From Dendrophyllia cribrosa (taxonomy: Eukaryota > Cnidaria > Anthozoa > Scleractinia > Dendrophylliidae), in contig JAJLRJ010000002.1 in assembly GCA_024195265.1 (NCBI GenBank), forward strand, positions 19,418,307 to 19,482,306: a DNA stretch of 64,000 nucleotides. The letters are read 5' to 3'. This document shows, one piece after another, positions 1 to 14,300 of the stretch; position 1 is the first letter of the stretch; every line of letters begins with the position of its first letter. The position numbers were made by a program, and so were the translations under genes. The notes beneath the pieces are model-generated. The model was given only the letters and a program-made list of their open reading frames with translations. It was not told where the DNA came from and did no database searches.

Positions 1-330
1 CAGATCTTACTGAATTTTTATTTTCGCACTGCGCAGCACTGAAATTTCAATCTTTACCATATTGCCACACTTAAAGTTCTGACAGGATATTCTAGGTGTC
101 AAGAGTCACATGAGGCGGTTGTGCAACAACATCAGGGCATTAAACTGAATAGAATTAAAGTATCAGGGTACCCTCCCCCCCCAAAAAAAAAAACACTTTC
201 AATTGCTGTTGTGTCATTTTGTATTTTGCTCTATGCCAAATAAACACCCCAACGAACTATTATATTTTCTGAAAGTTTACTTATTATTAAAGATTACAGA
301 AATGTACTTATTTGAAGAAAAAAGTACATA

Positions 331-1274
331 CAGTGGAACCCCGATATAACAATATGCCAAGGGAGCAGTGAAATTATATCGTTATATCGAGACTCCTGAT
401 ATAATGACATGGCTGAAAAAAAGGCGAAAATATTGTTAAATCGGGGTATTGAAATCCCGGCGACGTACATGTATGCGTTTTGTCACAAGAAGGAGTCAAA
501 GATACTAAAACTGAGAGAACTATTAAATTACAAGGAGGATAAAGAGGCATCGTAAACTGAAAGCTGTTGACAGAAACGTTAACAGATTACTGTACTCGAT
601 TACTGTAATGTTGTTGTATTAAATTCAATGTTTTGCTTAAATTGTAACTGTACTGATACTGTAATCACCAGAAAGCATTAACCGAAGGAACGAACGCTGA
701 ACTAAGTTTTGTATCATACACTTTATAATATGTCATACATTATTTTTATCTTATGTTTACAAGTGCGCTGTCTACATGTCATGTATTAGCCAATCATTTA
801 TAACCATGTAATTTTGAAACTTTAGGAGCCGTTACAATATTTTCTTTCAGTATAGCCCAGGCCCTGAGGAAGACTAGTTCTATTAGTCGAAACATTGCCA
901 TTTAATAAATCTGCCCTTTGCCGTAGTGCCAGCCTTGCATTCAGTTTTGTATTTTCACATTCAAGTGACGCCTGGCACAAGATCTTTCACAAGGAAGATC
1001 CGGCAACTACCAGCAAGTTTAATTTCTGCGTCGTGTGGACATCTGCTTGAAAGGTTTTTCTTTTTTTTTTACTGTAATATCGTTATATCGGGGAAGATTT
1101 TACGCTCGGTGCGGTAAATTCTCATTGTTATATCGGGAATATAGTTATATCGAAGAGCTTTATATCGGGGTTCTGTCCCATACATTTTACTGTAACTTTT
1201 GCCGGGACATAGTATATTCATCGTTATACCGGGGATATCGTTATATCGAAGATCGTTATATCGGGGTTCCACTG
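331..1274. mobile_element. pogo/Tigger-like non-autonomous DNA transposon
   Basis: The inverted ends are CAGTGGAACCCCGATATAAC at 331 and its complement ending at 1274, each flanked by TA, the target duplication of Tc1/pogo elements. Internal repeats of GTTATATCG and ATCGGGG cluster near both ends (345-440 and 1078-1265). No transposase frame is visible. It lies in an EFA6 intron. Confidence 0.8.
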
Positions 1275-1796
1275 TATTTCACAAAATTGAGTTCCACTTC
1301 AGCTGGAAATAATCTAAAGGATATAAACATTGCACCGAGTACCTAACACCTTTGTCTAAAAATTAGTTTTAGGGAATTTTGATAACTTGTCTGGTTTGTT
1401 TGCTGCATGCAGTTAAATTTTCTAGCTTAAAAGACATTCCCAAGCTTATCTTCGGTGATGAGTTCAAAGGGAAGACTTCTATGAATGTTTAGGATGTGGC
1501 TATTAAAAAGTATCTAAGATGGCATTTCATCACTTTACTACATCACAGCAATACTACATACTTTGCTTGAAAGAGGAACTCCCTCCAGTCAGAAGTCACA
1601 AATCTAAATACAAATGGTTTCTTGATGTAATCTGTAGCTCGACTGGCCAAAGCGTGGTGTACTCCTAAACAGTTCCTTGTATGCTCTGGGCTAGTGACTT
1701 CATCTGACTGGAAAGTAATAAAACTTTAAGGTAAAGATCTGTTCAAGACAAGCTATGATGCCTGGCTAGACAAATGAATGCCTCCTCTCCCCTTAA

Positions 1797-2002
1797 CCCT
1801 TTCGCTCCCAGAGTCAATTATGGAGACATGTAGTGTAGTTCTAACTTTTGAGTCTATCGACGAAATCCTATGGTGTGGCCATTCAAATGAAACCTCTTCA
1901 GCAGTACTTTTGCATGGTGCCGTTTGTTTTTCGATATTTTACAAAACGAAATTTGGGATTTTTCTTGGATTTCAATAATTGGCACTCTTGGGAGTTAAAG
2001 GG
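1797..2002. mobile_element. TTAA-flanked MITE, CCCTTTCGCTCCC end type
   Basis: TTAA at 1793-1796 and 2003-2006 flank an element that starts CCCTTTCGCTCCCA and ends in the approximate complement. TTAA duplication is characteristic of piggyBac-type elements. A related copy in the other orientation lies at 42080-42283. Confidence 0.65.
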
Positions 2003-2327
2003 TTAAAACACACTTTATTGTACATTTAAAAATAACTTAATGCATGACAGGTGAGGAAGGAATGAGTGTTACAACATCAAAATGATATTTTTAGTACATG
2101 TAGATCAGTGCAGCAGAATGTTAAGTAGGACAAAACTTGTTGCATTATGCAACACTGGGAAACTTCCAGATGACAGAATTATACAAAACATTTCAATAAA
2201 TAGTTGATTCAGCATTGTACCTTGGGACAGCACATAAGCTTACTGGCATCTTGAATGGGCCAAAAAAAGACATTTTACAACTAACATAGTATCACATGTA
2301 TTGAATGTTCCATTGATTTATATTTAC

Positions 2328-5300
2328 CTTGTGAAGAAATAGTATCATTCCTTTCAGTGTTGCAAAGAATGGCATCCATTTTCTTTTCCAAGCTGAGGCT
2401 ATAGAAGGACAGGTATAAATATTTAATATACCTCTACTTTATAACAAAGGGGAGCCTACAATGTGTGCATGTTTGTACAAATGTACAAATGTATCTGAGT
2501 CAGTGAAGTTGTTTGAATAGGCACTTATTAAGGCTGATTTATACGGCACAACTTTTGCCTGCAACTATCGCTTGCAACCTACTTATGCCATACAAACAAC
2601 ACGAATCGTGTTGTCTAAATCAGCCTACAACTCGGTCACAACTGTTGTGAGCAACACAAAAAAAGTTGTAGGATTTTGAAACATGTTTTAAAACCGTAGA
2701 CACATACAATGTTATTATGATGTGAGCTGTATACAATTTTAATCTGACGCAAGCAGCCCTTGCTACAAAAAATCGCATGCGAGAAAGTTGTGCCTTCTAA
2801 ATCTGCCTTTATAATGACTACGTACCACCAAGGAACAGTTCAATGGATTTTCTTTTATCAAGAATTTTAAAGGCCCAGTATTGTCCATTATGCTTCACAC
2901 GCCTCAGAACAATAGAAGCCTTGCTCCTGTGCTAAACAAAAAAATTACAGTACAGACGCGCGTGAAGCATAGTGGACAATAATGGGCCTTTAATGTTATG
3001 AATGTTGTTGGTCAAGTGAACAAAACTGACTGTTGTGTACATGTTTGTTATGGTTCAAATTTTTCTTTTGTTTGAAAAGTTTCAAACCAGTTTAATTTTT
3101 GTTTTCCTTTGTCTTAGATCATTACAATAATCTGAGACAGAATAAAAATTAAACTGGTTTGAAACTCTTTAAACCAAAGAAAAATTTGAGTGACAACATA
3201 CATGTATACCCACATGACATCAAAAAAATTGATTCATGATTGATAATAACTTCTGTTGCAACATCAAAGCTGTCCAGTAAATGCAATGCACACACAATTT
3301 GCCATGCTCTCAAAATGCACAACCTGATCTTGTGTTTAAAGTTAATATACATGTAGTTTTCCTAGAGTATTTTGTCATTTCAGTTTCCCTAAAAAAACTA
3401 TACATGTAACAGTTGCACATGTACTGTGTATTGTTGTTTTGAGGCTTTCCTTATATATGTTGTGGTTCAAATTTTACTTTGGTTCAATTTTTTTTAAACC
3501 AGTTTGATTTTTGTTTTCCTTTGTCTCAGAATATGATAATGAATCTGAGACAAAGGAAGATAAAAATTAAACTGGTTTGAAAATTTTCAAACCAAAGAAA
3601 AATTTGAACCACAACATATACATGTAAGCAGAACTCTCTGTGGAATAAAAAAAGATGGAACTGGGCCCTGCATGATTGGCACAACTTACTGTACATGTAG
3701 CATTCTTACAATTGCTTGCCTAATATCAACAAAGGTACTTATCTTGCTTGACTCACCTTTCTTCCCTTCTGAACTCATGGTGACCTTTCTGTACAGCAGT
3801 CCTTCTTTGTACACCTTGTCAGTATCACTCGCTTGAATCTATCATCCAAAAATTAACAATATTATTTTCATTCTCTATTTTCGAATTGCCCATAATACAC
3901 TTTGTTTGCCCCCCAAATCTTGCATAAACTATTGTTTTTAAATGCTCTTGGGGGGACTGCATATTCCCAAGAGTATTTCAAAACAAAAGTTTATGCAAAA
4001 TTTTGGGGGTAAACAAAGTGTATTATGGGCAATTCAAAAATGGAGAATGTTCTGTACAACGAATCACTTTGTGTATGTTACAGGTCAAAATTAAATTCAG
4101 GTCATTTTTTTCAACTTATTGTAGGTCAAGTTTTATTAACCTACGTCATTATTTTTTTCTATCAACTGTCTGAAAAGGGATTTCCTTTATGGGGTGAGGT
4201 TAAAAAATAGGGCTTTTTTTTCTGGGGACATGGGGTTTCTAAAAACAATATATGAAAAAGAAAACATAAGTAAATAAATATGGGGGCTTTCATTTATTAA
4301 GTTATTACTGGATGAAGTACAGGGGGGATATGACATTTTTGCCTACCAAGGAAGCGGGGTTGGGTTATATTATTTTGTAAGACACTCCAAGTGATTTTGC
4401 CACCCCCCCCTCCTCCCCCATGTGATGCACTAAATAAATGAAAGCCCCCCTAAATGGAAAACATTTTTGTTCAGTAACCCTAACCATACAATGCAGAACT
4501 GTAATTTTGTCATGTTACCAAACTGACTACGTACCTCCACAAATGGATTTCCAAAAGCACTTCCCTACAAAAAAAAAAACAATATACAGCATTAGAAAAA
4601 GAAACTCAAATGTATAACAAAGGAAGAGAACTTTGTGTTGCCTATGTGATTATGGCAATGCCCATTCAACAGAACAAGTTTACTTTTAATGATTGTTCAT
4701 GACATGTCACATTGAGGGAATGTACATTGTACAAGACTCAAATACTCATACATGCAAATCTTCAACAACAAGTTTGATCGACAGCTAATTTTTTCCTGTA
4801 ATATCATTACATGATCAAACATACATGTACAGTGTGTACAGGTAGGTCATGAGAATAAAGAATGTTACAAAAAAATGAAAATAAATATTGCCATCAGTTA
4901 ATGGAAACAATTCATCTTCTCTCTTGAAACTGTACTACTCATTGTAAGAAATGTGCTGTACATGCACAGTATATTGATACGAGCACTGGCCTGATGAGAC
5001 TCAACCCCAAGAAGTATATCTATTTAAATTCCAGTTACCTTGGACCCGTTAGGTGTGAGAGCCCTCTTTGATGGGGTCGGTGTTGGCAATTTTTCTTTGA
5101 CACTAAGAGAACAATATTTTTTATTAGTTACAAAATAGCAATTTCCATTTAAAGTTGTTCAAATTTACATAACTAATAATAATATTCCAGGGATTTACAG
5201 TGTATGACCAAAAGGAGGAAATCTTTCAATTATTATTAACACTAAATTTGACATCAGCCAAGTTGATAAAGTAAGTTTGTCACCATAAAGAGACACGAAA

Positions 5301-8300
5301 ACCGATGATCAACAATACCAAACTTTTGTGTTTCACTTTAGAAACTAACCCCTTTATCTAACTCAGGGCTCGAAAAAAACTAAAATATTAAGCTTTCCCA
5401 GTTCTTAAATGTTACTTGCCCGGACAAGTGTTTGTGAACTGTAACTTAAGCTTAGTTCACAGGCAGCTTGTCTGTATCCTTGCCCGTTGGGCAAGTGAGT
5501 GGGGAAAGTTACTTGCCCAACACAAAAATCTACTTGTCCCAGACAAGCCCTGTAACTATTATCAAATTTCATCACAGTGCCTCTCTCTACCCAAGAAAGG
5601 TGAGAGAGGAACCTGCTGAAGCAAATTTGGACCATATAGATAAACACTGCCACCATATTACCCCCCCCCCCCCCCCCCCCCCACACCCCCTCCCCTTAAA
5701 TCCTAGTCCCTAACAAGATGTTTCCCAATTAATTGTAACAAATTGCACTTCTGTTGTTTGACTGGGTTTATTTTCTACACTGGAAGCAGTTAAGCCATTT
5801 AAGGTTTTGAAAATATATAGTACCTACCCAAATCCTTCCAATGGTTTACTCTTGATTTCCTGATATATTGCCTGCAAAGTAACAGTGCAAGATAACAGTT
5901 CAGAACTTTACAAATATCTACAATATGAAGGAATTATTTACATTATTTTTATATTCATGAGTGCTGCCAACAATATTTATTACCTTGAGTAAGTCTTTAG
6001 GAAAGTCCTTTTCGTCGCAGAGTCCTGATAAATTTTCTATGAACTGCGCTTGAGTCATCTTTTTATGAAGATTCTGCAGGAACAGAAAAAATAAAACAGA
6101 ATCTGAGGCCCCATTCACACTGATATGTTTTCAAAACGATTTGTTTTTGTTCAGACAGAAACGTGGCAACAAGTTTGCATCCACAGCAGCATTTAAAAAA
6201 AAATTAGGCCTTGACAGGATTCCAGTGCAATTGCTCATCATGCAACCACTGAGTTACAAGGCCAAATGGGAGCTTGGTCAATTGTGAGTTCTATTATACC
6301 CATGAAGTGATGAATGTGATACCGTGGGTATGAAAATAAATTCTTATGAACTGTGGAGAATGAATTAAAGAGAATGTGATCATCACAGTTATGCAGCAAC
6401 TGAAGGTGTTGCAATAAGAGCCTAAGAAAAAAATTCAGGCTTCAGTGGGATTCTATTAAACCCCGATACCAGTGCAAATGCTCTACCACTGAGTTACAAG
6501 GCCAGATGGAAGCATGGTCAGTTGTGAGTTCTATGTATATGAAACTAAGTTCATATGAACCGTGGAGAAAGAATTAACTCTTGCAGGACTGCGCAAAAAA
6601 GTGTCAAAATGGACAGCGTTATTCTTTATTTATTTACACCAAAGGTATTTACAATTGTGTGGAAAGCTATATCTCATATGAAAGGGTAGTAAATAAATTT
6701 TCCAAAAACAATTTTTTTTTGAAAAAATATACCATAATGTTGCATTTAATTAGCATAACTATTCCACAATTGCCTTTAAATTTGGACAAAAAAGCATATT
6801 AGTTCAAACTGATGTGTAGTACAAGAAAAGAGTTAAAAGCAAAAAGTTTCCTTGTTATAGACCTCTTTCATAACGGTGGCCGATTTATTTATTCTTTTAT
6901 ATGTATGTTAATTAGCCTCACTGGCCTCATTTTAGAGTAAAAATTCTTTTGAATTTTGCACGTTACCGAGGCCAGTGAGGCTAATAAACTTATATAAAAA
7001 AGAATAAATAAATTGGCCGCCATTATGGAAGAGGTCTATATTGAGTACCAGGGTCTTCCCAAAGTGAATCCATACAGAGGAATCCACTTACGTGCAAATG
7101 AAATTTTCGTGCATGTAATTTGACCTTATTAATTATGCAAACACGATATGTGATAAGAAAAGATCTCGCATCGCGTCTCGATTTTGGTTTCCTCTCGGCT
7201 CAAAAACCATTTTATTTGCCAGATATCTTTCCAAAAGCCAAGACGTTTATTCAAAGCAATAACCAGATTTCAAAGGTAAATATCACATCTAAATATCATA
7301 ATTGCCTTTTGAGTTACCTTACTGTCGGACCCCATGTTTACACAAGACCGCGTGTTAAAACACCGCTTCACTTTCAAAGTTAATAACATTGATTCTTCGC
7401 TAGAACTGATCAATTTCAGATTCTTTATTGCTTGAAATTCATCCATTGTCGCTGTCTTCCATTTTTCAAGCGCCAAAACTTCGTCTGGGTCGACACAGGA
7501 GTATCTTAATTTCTTCGCCGCTTCGGCTCGCTTCACATAAATTTGATTGTTTTTTTTTGTAAGCAACTTCATGTACTCAAACGGTAAGCTGTCCGGCTCA
7601 AACTTGCTCAGTGATTGGCTTAGACCACTGTCACGCTACCCTCAAAATTTGGGGGGGGGGGGGGGGGGGGGGGGATTGAAAATAACGCAAATTTTTTCCG
7701 ATTTTTTTTCGTCATCGTTCCTGAGGGAACAATATTTTATAGGGCCCGTCCTGCAAGAGTTAAAGGGAATGCAATCATCAGTTATACAGTTTAAAACTTT
7801 GTGTTAAAAACTACTGACTTACCTCACCATGTAGATCAGAGTTGAGCAAAAGGATAGCACACACTAAAGTATGAGTAGCATCTGAAGAGTGAAAAGCCAA
7901 AATTAAAAACATTATTAAAACATTAAATATCCCACTCGCATCTCAGGATCATTTGCTCATACACTTACTGTAATATACTTTCTGGGATATACCCTGATTC
8001 TTGGATGGTCTGAGGTCACTTGGATTAACTCACTCCTTTCCCCGTCCAGCCTGCATGGCAGGCATAAACGGGGAGGGGGAGGGGGGCGAGAAAAAGGAGA
8101 GGGGGAGAAGGGAAGGAATGCCTGCGAACCTGGCTATTTGTATTATGTCCACCGATTTCCTTGTAATCAAATTACATCAACTGCCAATACGTTCGCCAAT
8201 CAGAAACTAGACTTGCACACAAGTCGACTGCGAAGCCCCCGAGAGCGCGATGAAGTCGCGAAAAGCGAGCGACGAAGTCGCGAGTCGACTTGTTTCGTCT

Positions 8301-11300
8301 GCACGAAATCGAATTTAATTTGCATATTGTTGGCGCGAAAATATGGGTGTGACGTAATGGTTCACGCATCGGGCTGGTAAAATAAACAGTTCTCAAATGA
8401 CTGGATAGTCTGAATTCCACAATGAATTGTTATAAAAGGTGACAGGATGACTGGCCTAGCAGAAATCCTGCTCGTCGCTAAAAGCATTTCAGCCTAGCTT
8501 TATACGAATAACTCTACGTGCCTGAGGGATTTTTCCTTTCAGATCAAAATAAAGATATAACAGGCTTGTTGTTCTAAATGTTGTCGTTTCTTTGATCTTA
8601 GGAAAAAACCTCTAGCTGTGATACTGACAGGAGAAATTTACACTTTCCAGAGCCGTTTAGAATATTTAGTTACGCCATCGTTTGTTTGCTAGCTCTTGGC
8701 ATTACAATGGAGCTTCTCAGTTGGCTCAATTTGAAAGAGTTGCGAGATCAGTAGTATTCGCTTAAGTAGGAATTATTCATTGCTTTGGATCAGTTCATTT
8801 CTCAGTCCGTGATTTAATGTGACCGCAAGTCTGCGGTTTGCATAACTTCTGATATTGTGTTTCTTCATCACGACTTCTAAGATCCAAGTGTTATGCGATA
8901 GTCACGGTCTATATTGGAAGAGTGGCATCTTGCAATTGTTTTTAGCTCCTCAGAGTTTATAGACTTTATATAATGTGTTTCTCGCAGCTAGGCAGTATCT
9001 GCATTGTCAGAAGTATGGCGTCATTGCATCCGGTTTCAAATATTTGAATCTCCAGTATGATAGCTGTTTTGTAATTCTGTGTTTCTATCAAGTTTCCCGG
9101 AAAATGACGTCATGAAACTAAGCGCCCTCTGATTGGACATCAATGCTGCCACACCCCCGACACACCGCCGACCTAAAAACAGGTCGGTAAAAAAAAGGCG
9201 CGCTGCAGGCGAGAAAAGTCCGTTCTCTGCCCGACCCCTCAAAACGAAAATACCTAAAACGGACTTTGAGAAAGTCTAATCAGAAATTGGCACAAGCTAT
9301 ACGCATGGATGATTTCACTCGGGAATTTACTATGTTGCTGCCCAGCGCGAATTAGCCAATCAGAATTTTGCAGCCACAGAAATGAACAAATGTGGGGCTT
9401 TAATCATGGTGTCCTTTCCCTCTCTCCCCAGTTCCCTTCTCCCTGACGCCTGCTATGCAGGCTACTCCTGTCTGATGCTCTATATTCTGGGGCTTGGGCA
9501 TTACACTTGCTTTGAAAAAGAGCCAACAAAATATTCAGAAATGCCTTGTTTATGAGGTGGTTCAAATTTTTCTTTGATTTGAAAAATTTCAAACCAGTTT
9601 AATTTTTATTTTCCTTTGTCTGAGATTTATTATCATAATCACAAACAAAGGAAAACAAAAATCAGACTGGTTTGAAATTGTTCAAACCATAGAAAAATTT
9701 GAACCGCAACATTTACAACAGGCAAGTTACCACTAGAAAGCTACATAAAATTAATGTAACCCTTCACCTTCTGAGCCATAATCTGGATTGTTACATTCTT
9801 GATATCTTGTTGAAAAAGGAATCAAGATTCTTTCTCTCTCCTGGGTCTCCCCACTCAAGTGAAAGGCTTTGAGGAACTTCTGCAGTGACTGAGTAATGGT
9901 TTCTTTGCTAAAATCAAAGAATTTAAGGTATTCCAAAGCCACCAATTTTCCATAAGGAGTACTGAAAAAAAGATAATTAGAAACCAGTTATAAAGTGTCA
10001 AGAAAAAATTATTATCGATTGATGAGCTTCACAACTTGTATTTTCTTTTAAGGAGTCATCTTGTAGAAGCTGATTAAGACAGATTGAGCATGATTTTTGC
10101 TTGCAAATTTTGCATGCGAAAATCACATTCAACTTCACTATTATTTAGACATATTTCAAAAACTGATTAATAATTCATGAGCCCCAGACCCAATCAAATT
10201 AATGATAATGCATCACGTGTGTACTCTTTTTATTGATAAAACACCCCTTATTAGTATTCTTTATATAAAGAATACTAATAAGGCTAAAAGAAAATAGGTT
10301 TCCTTTACTGATCAGTATTCATTATAAAGAGAATACTATTATATGGGTAGTACTTATTCAGGATTCTTAGTACAACAAATGGTGACTTTAATATTTTTGT
10401 TCATTACTGTTTTACGATATTTAGCCTTTTGCATTCTATTTGGAAACTTCTCCAACAAAATAAGCAACCAACAGTTTAACAAGAAAGCCGTTATTTGAAT
10501 GAAACCAGCGCCCGCGTGTAAATTGGTAGGTAAGCGAGTGTTCAAGAGATGCAAGCTGCTTATTTCTACTCATTCTCTACCACTGGAAAAAAAATTGTCC
10601 ACCGTACCTGTCAACTTTTGTATAGCATTTTTCATTAGATTATTTTTTTCCGCAGAATTTTAAAATCCCAAAACTTTCGACAGGAGTCGGGAAGCCATGC
10701 TCACATCGTCGAAGCTAGTCGGTATATTATGCGGCACATGTGTTGTATGCTAATCAATCTACTTGTTTTTCTTGTATGCTAATTTCCTCTTTGCGCAAAA
10801 GCGCAATTGTTTGTGCTCCTTAGGGACACGCTTTTGGAGGAATGTATTTGAAGTCGTTCAAAACACTCACAGCACGTGTTTTATCAAGTCTAAAAATTCT
10901 CGGCTACGCCTCGAATTTTTAACCTTGATAAAACACTGCTGTTCGTGTTTTAAACATTACTTCAAATTTATCCAAGAACATTTTTCATGTAATAATTTAC
11001 TTAATATGCAACTGCCATAAAAAATGGAGACGCGGTGATCTTGTGGTCAGTGCATCCGACTTTCAAGCCTGGTTTCTTCACAGCCTGGTTTCTGCTGTTG
11101 TGCTGTTTCCTTAGACAAGAAACTTTGCTCCATGTTGTCTCTCTCCACCCAGGTGTACATTGTATAAATGGGTACTGGCAACATAATGCTGGGGGGTAAC
11201 CTTGCAATGGACTAGCATATCCCATCCAGGGGGGAGTAGTAATATGCTCAGTTGCTTCGTGCTACAGAAACCAGGTTATGCTCCAGCAGTTGTGAGCCAT

Positions 11301-14300
11301 TAGGCTTGTGAAGACTTACCTACCATACACTGTTAGCAATTTGGAAAATTTGGGCTTGATTTACAGGAAATATTTATCTTGTATATGTAGGTTTGATGTT
11401 TCTAAACTCAGACAATTTAGTAAGATTTGGTCGAAACTGCATGTCTAATGAGTAACACCAAGGGTAATTATTTCATTTATTTGCAAAGTTGGAAATTGGT
11501 AGAGCTGTTTTAGTACTAATGGTTAGGGTCACATCATAACAATTTTAACCCATTCAACTATCCTACACTGACAGATGATGCATAGTCATTATTTGTATCA
11601 CAGGGATGATATTCTCAAAGTGAGCACATGAATATTACATGTAAACTTTTAAGTTCACTATCAAAAATCTGTTCTCTACCAATGGTGCACTACTACACAA
11701 GACACTTTAATCAACAAATGTCCATAAAATTAATGTAAAAAATCTGACATGCAAATTTTGTCATGCTTTTTAATGCAACTTTTGTCATGCTCAAGGTCAC
11801 GTTGAAATTAGACACAGGAGTAAACTAGGGGCAATTTTGGTGTGATTTGGCACAACTTGTCAGGGCAATATCGCAGAGGTTTCGAACATGCTCAAGACCC
11901 AATGTAACAAGGTGATGATTCTTGGGAAATCACAGCAAATGACATGCCCAAATTGCTACTTGTTTACAACTGCAACAAGAGTTGCACTCGTCTGGAAAGG
12001 GTGACAAAAATTACATGTGTTAACAGGCCTCAATGGAGTTTAAAAAATTTGTACTCACTTTTTACTTAGTTCTGGTGCGACCTCATCTCTGTCAAATCCT
12101 TCTAAGTTAAATAACCTCTGTGCTAGAGAACTTGGAGTCTCATAAAGTACATCATTAAACTGCCTGCCATAAGAATCAGGAGGCAGCCTTTCAAAGGGTT
12201 TTGTTAAAACATCTTCAGTTTTAAGACTGCCATTTAAAACAGCTTTAGTATCACTAGAAGGTTCTTTATTCTTGGGTAAATGGTGTTCACTATCTCCACG
12301 CATTTGTGCAGGTTTTTGAACTAAATTTCCATTGACTTTAGTTGGTGATTGTGCTGTCCGCTGAGATGGCAGTCCAAAGGGTGAAGGTTCCAATGTCCGA
12401 TGCGCAGAATAAGGTGTACCAGGGAGACTGCTTCCCCCAGAAGTAGAATAATTCCTGACGTGTCCACATTTTTTGCATGTTAAATACTTTGTTGCATTAG
12501 CTGATGCCACTGATGTATTGCAATGTGCATCTCTAGAAACATCTATCGGTTGTCCACAGTTTATGCAACTCTTTGGTAAAGACTCCTGACTAGTTCTACT
12601 TCCATCATCAGGAAAGCTCTTTCTTTTGTAACTTTCTGGTCGTGTAATTTTATCAGTTCTACTTGAAGGGTCATTGATGTGTACTGGAAAATCAGTTATC
12701 ACCCGTTCCACAATATCATCTTTTCTTCTCACAAATATCCCATCAACACCTTGCTCCAGTCCTATGAGGCTCAACCGGCCCACCGCCCTGATGTTATCAG
12801 AGCTTGTACTGTTTCCCTTGTGCATATTGTTTTCTTCCACCTTTTTTATCCCTTTTCTAGGAAGTCGATCAGTGTGGGAACGTTCCCTATGATGATTTGG
12901 TGCCGAGGTGGATCTTTTTAGTCTTGCTTGACAAATTGCTAGTTTAGGATCGGCCACTGTAAACTTTCTGAGGTATGGTCGTGCACGCTCCCTTGTCCCA
13001 GGGTCTGTTCAACAGAATAGAACATAATAAATATATTTTTTAATTAAAACAACTTTTGTTTGTCTCTAAAGCAACAAATTTCTTAAAGCGACCACCTCTC
13101 GTAAGCGACGGTGACCGCTTTCAATTCTGGTGATTTTAACTTTTCTGTTGTTTTTAACCTCCGGTAAGCAATCACTCGCCCATATTTCAATGTCACTACA
13201 GACGCATATTGAATTATGTGTTACAGTACAACTCCAAAAAAACAAAAATTTTGTCCTTTGCATCAAAACTTCAATATCATACAATATTTTGTGCTGATAC
13301 TGAAAGACTAGTGCTTTGTATATTCCAATTATTTCAGGTTCATGTAATTCGTAAACGACCACCTCCTGTAAGCGACCACCTCCCGTGAGCGACCACCTCC
13401 TGTAAGCGACCACCTCCTGTAAGCAACCACCACCCGTAAGCGACCACCTCCCGTAAGTGACCACCTCCCGTAAGTGACCACCTCCCGTAAGCGACCGCCT
13501 CCTGTAATCGACCACCTCCTGTAAGTGACCACATCCTGTAAGCGACCACCTTCCGTAAGCAACCACCTCCCGTAAATGACCACCTCCCGTAAGTGACCAC
13601 CTCCCGTAAGTGACCACCTCCTGTAATCGACCACCTCCTGTAAGCGACCACACCCTGTAAGCGACCACCTTCCGTAAGCAACCACCTCCCGTAAATGACC
13701 ACCTCCCGTAAGTGACCACCTCACGTAAGCGACCGCCTCCTGTAATCGACCACCTCTTGTAAGTGACCACATCCTGTAAGCGACCACCTTCCGTAAGCAA
13801 CCACCTCCCGTAAATGACCACCTCCCGTAAGTGACCACCTCCTGTAATCGACCACCTCCTGTAAGTGACCACATCCTGTAAGCGACCACCTTCCCTAAGC
13901 AACCACATCCTGTGAGTGACTACATCCTGTAAGCGACCACCTCCCATAAGTGACCACATCCTGTAAGTAACCACCTCCCGTAAGCGACCACCTCCGGTAA
14001 GCGACCACCTCCCGTAAGTGACCACCTCCTGTAAGCAACCGCATCCTGTAAGTGACCACATCCTGTAAGCGACCACCTCCCATAAGCGACCACATCCTGT
14101 ATTCAACCACCTCCCGTAAGCGACCCCCTTCCGTAAGCAACCACATCCTGTAAGTGACCACATCCTGTAAGCGACCACATCCTATTAGCGACCACCTCCC
14201 GTAAGCGACCACCTTGGCATTGCATTTTGTGCGGTCGCTTACAGGAGGTTTGACTGTATGTACCCAGGATATTGCTTGCTACATTGTACATAAGATTAAA

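Larger units (their letters stand above)
6578..7759. mobile_element. TTAA-flanked piggyBac-like element
   Basis: The inverted ends CTCTTGCAGGAC and GTCCTGCAAGAG sit directly inside TTAA at 6574-6577 and 7760-7763. The flanks together rebuild an uninterrupted SINE: gaaTTAA on the left and TTAAagggaatgcaatcatc on the right match the SINE body at 6370-6410. The element carries a nested MITE (6856-7040), a poly-G run at 7650-7673 and an open frame on the minus strand (7270-7640). No transposase was recognised. Confidence 0.75.

Noticed and set aside
2880..2935. possible PH-domain exon on the minus strand
   Set aside because: The sequence is one arm of a palindromic MITE, and the true next PH exon is at 2328-2392 with matching phase.
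13066..14178. 370-codon open frame on the minus strand with WSLTGGGRLQ-type repeats
   Set aside because: It is the 17-bp minisatellite read through; 17 x 3 gives a repeating 17-residue peptide in every frame, and the outer parts are transposon sequence.
13352..14212. CRISPR-like array
   Set aside because: Units are contiguous 17-mers without spacers, in a eukaryotic intron.
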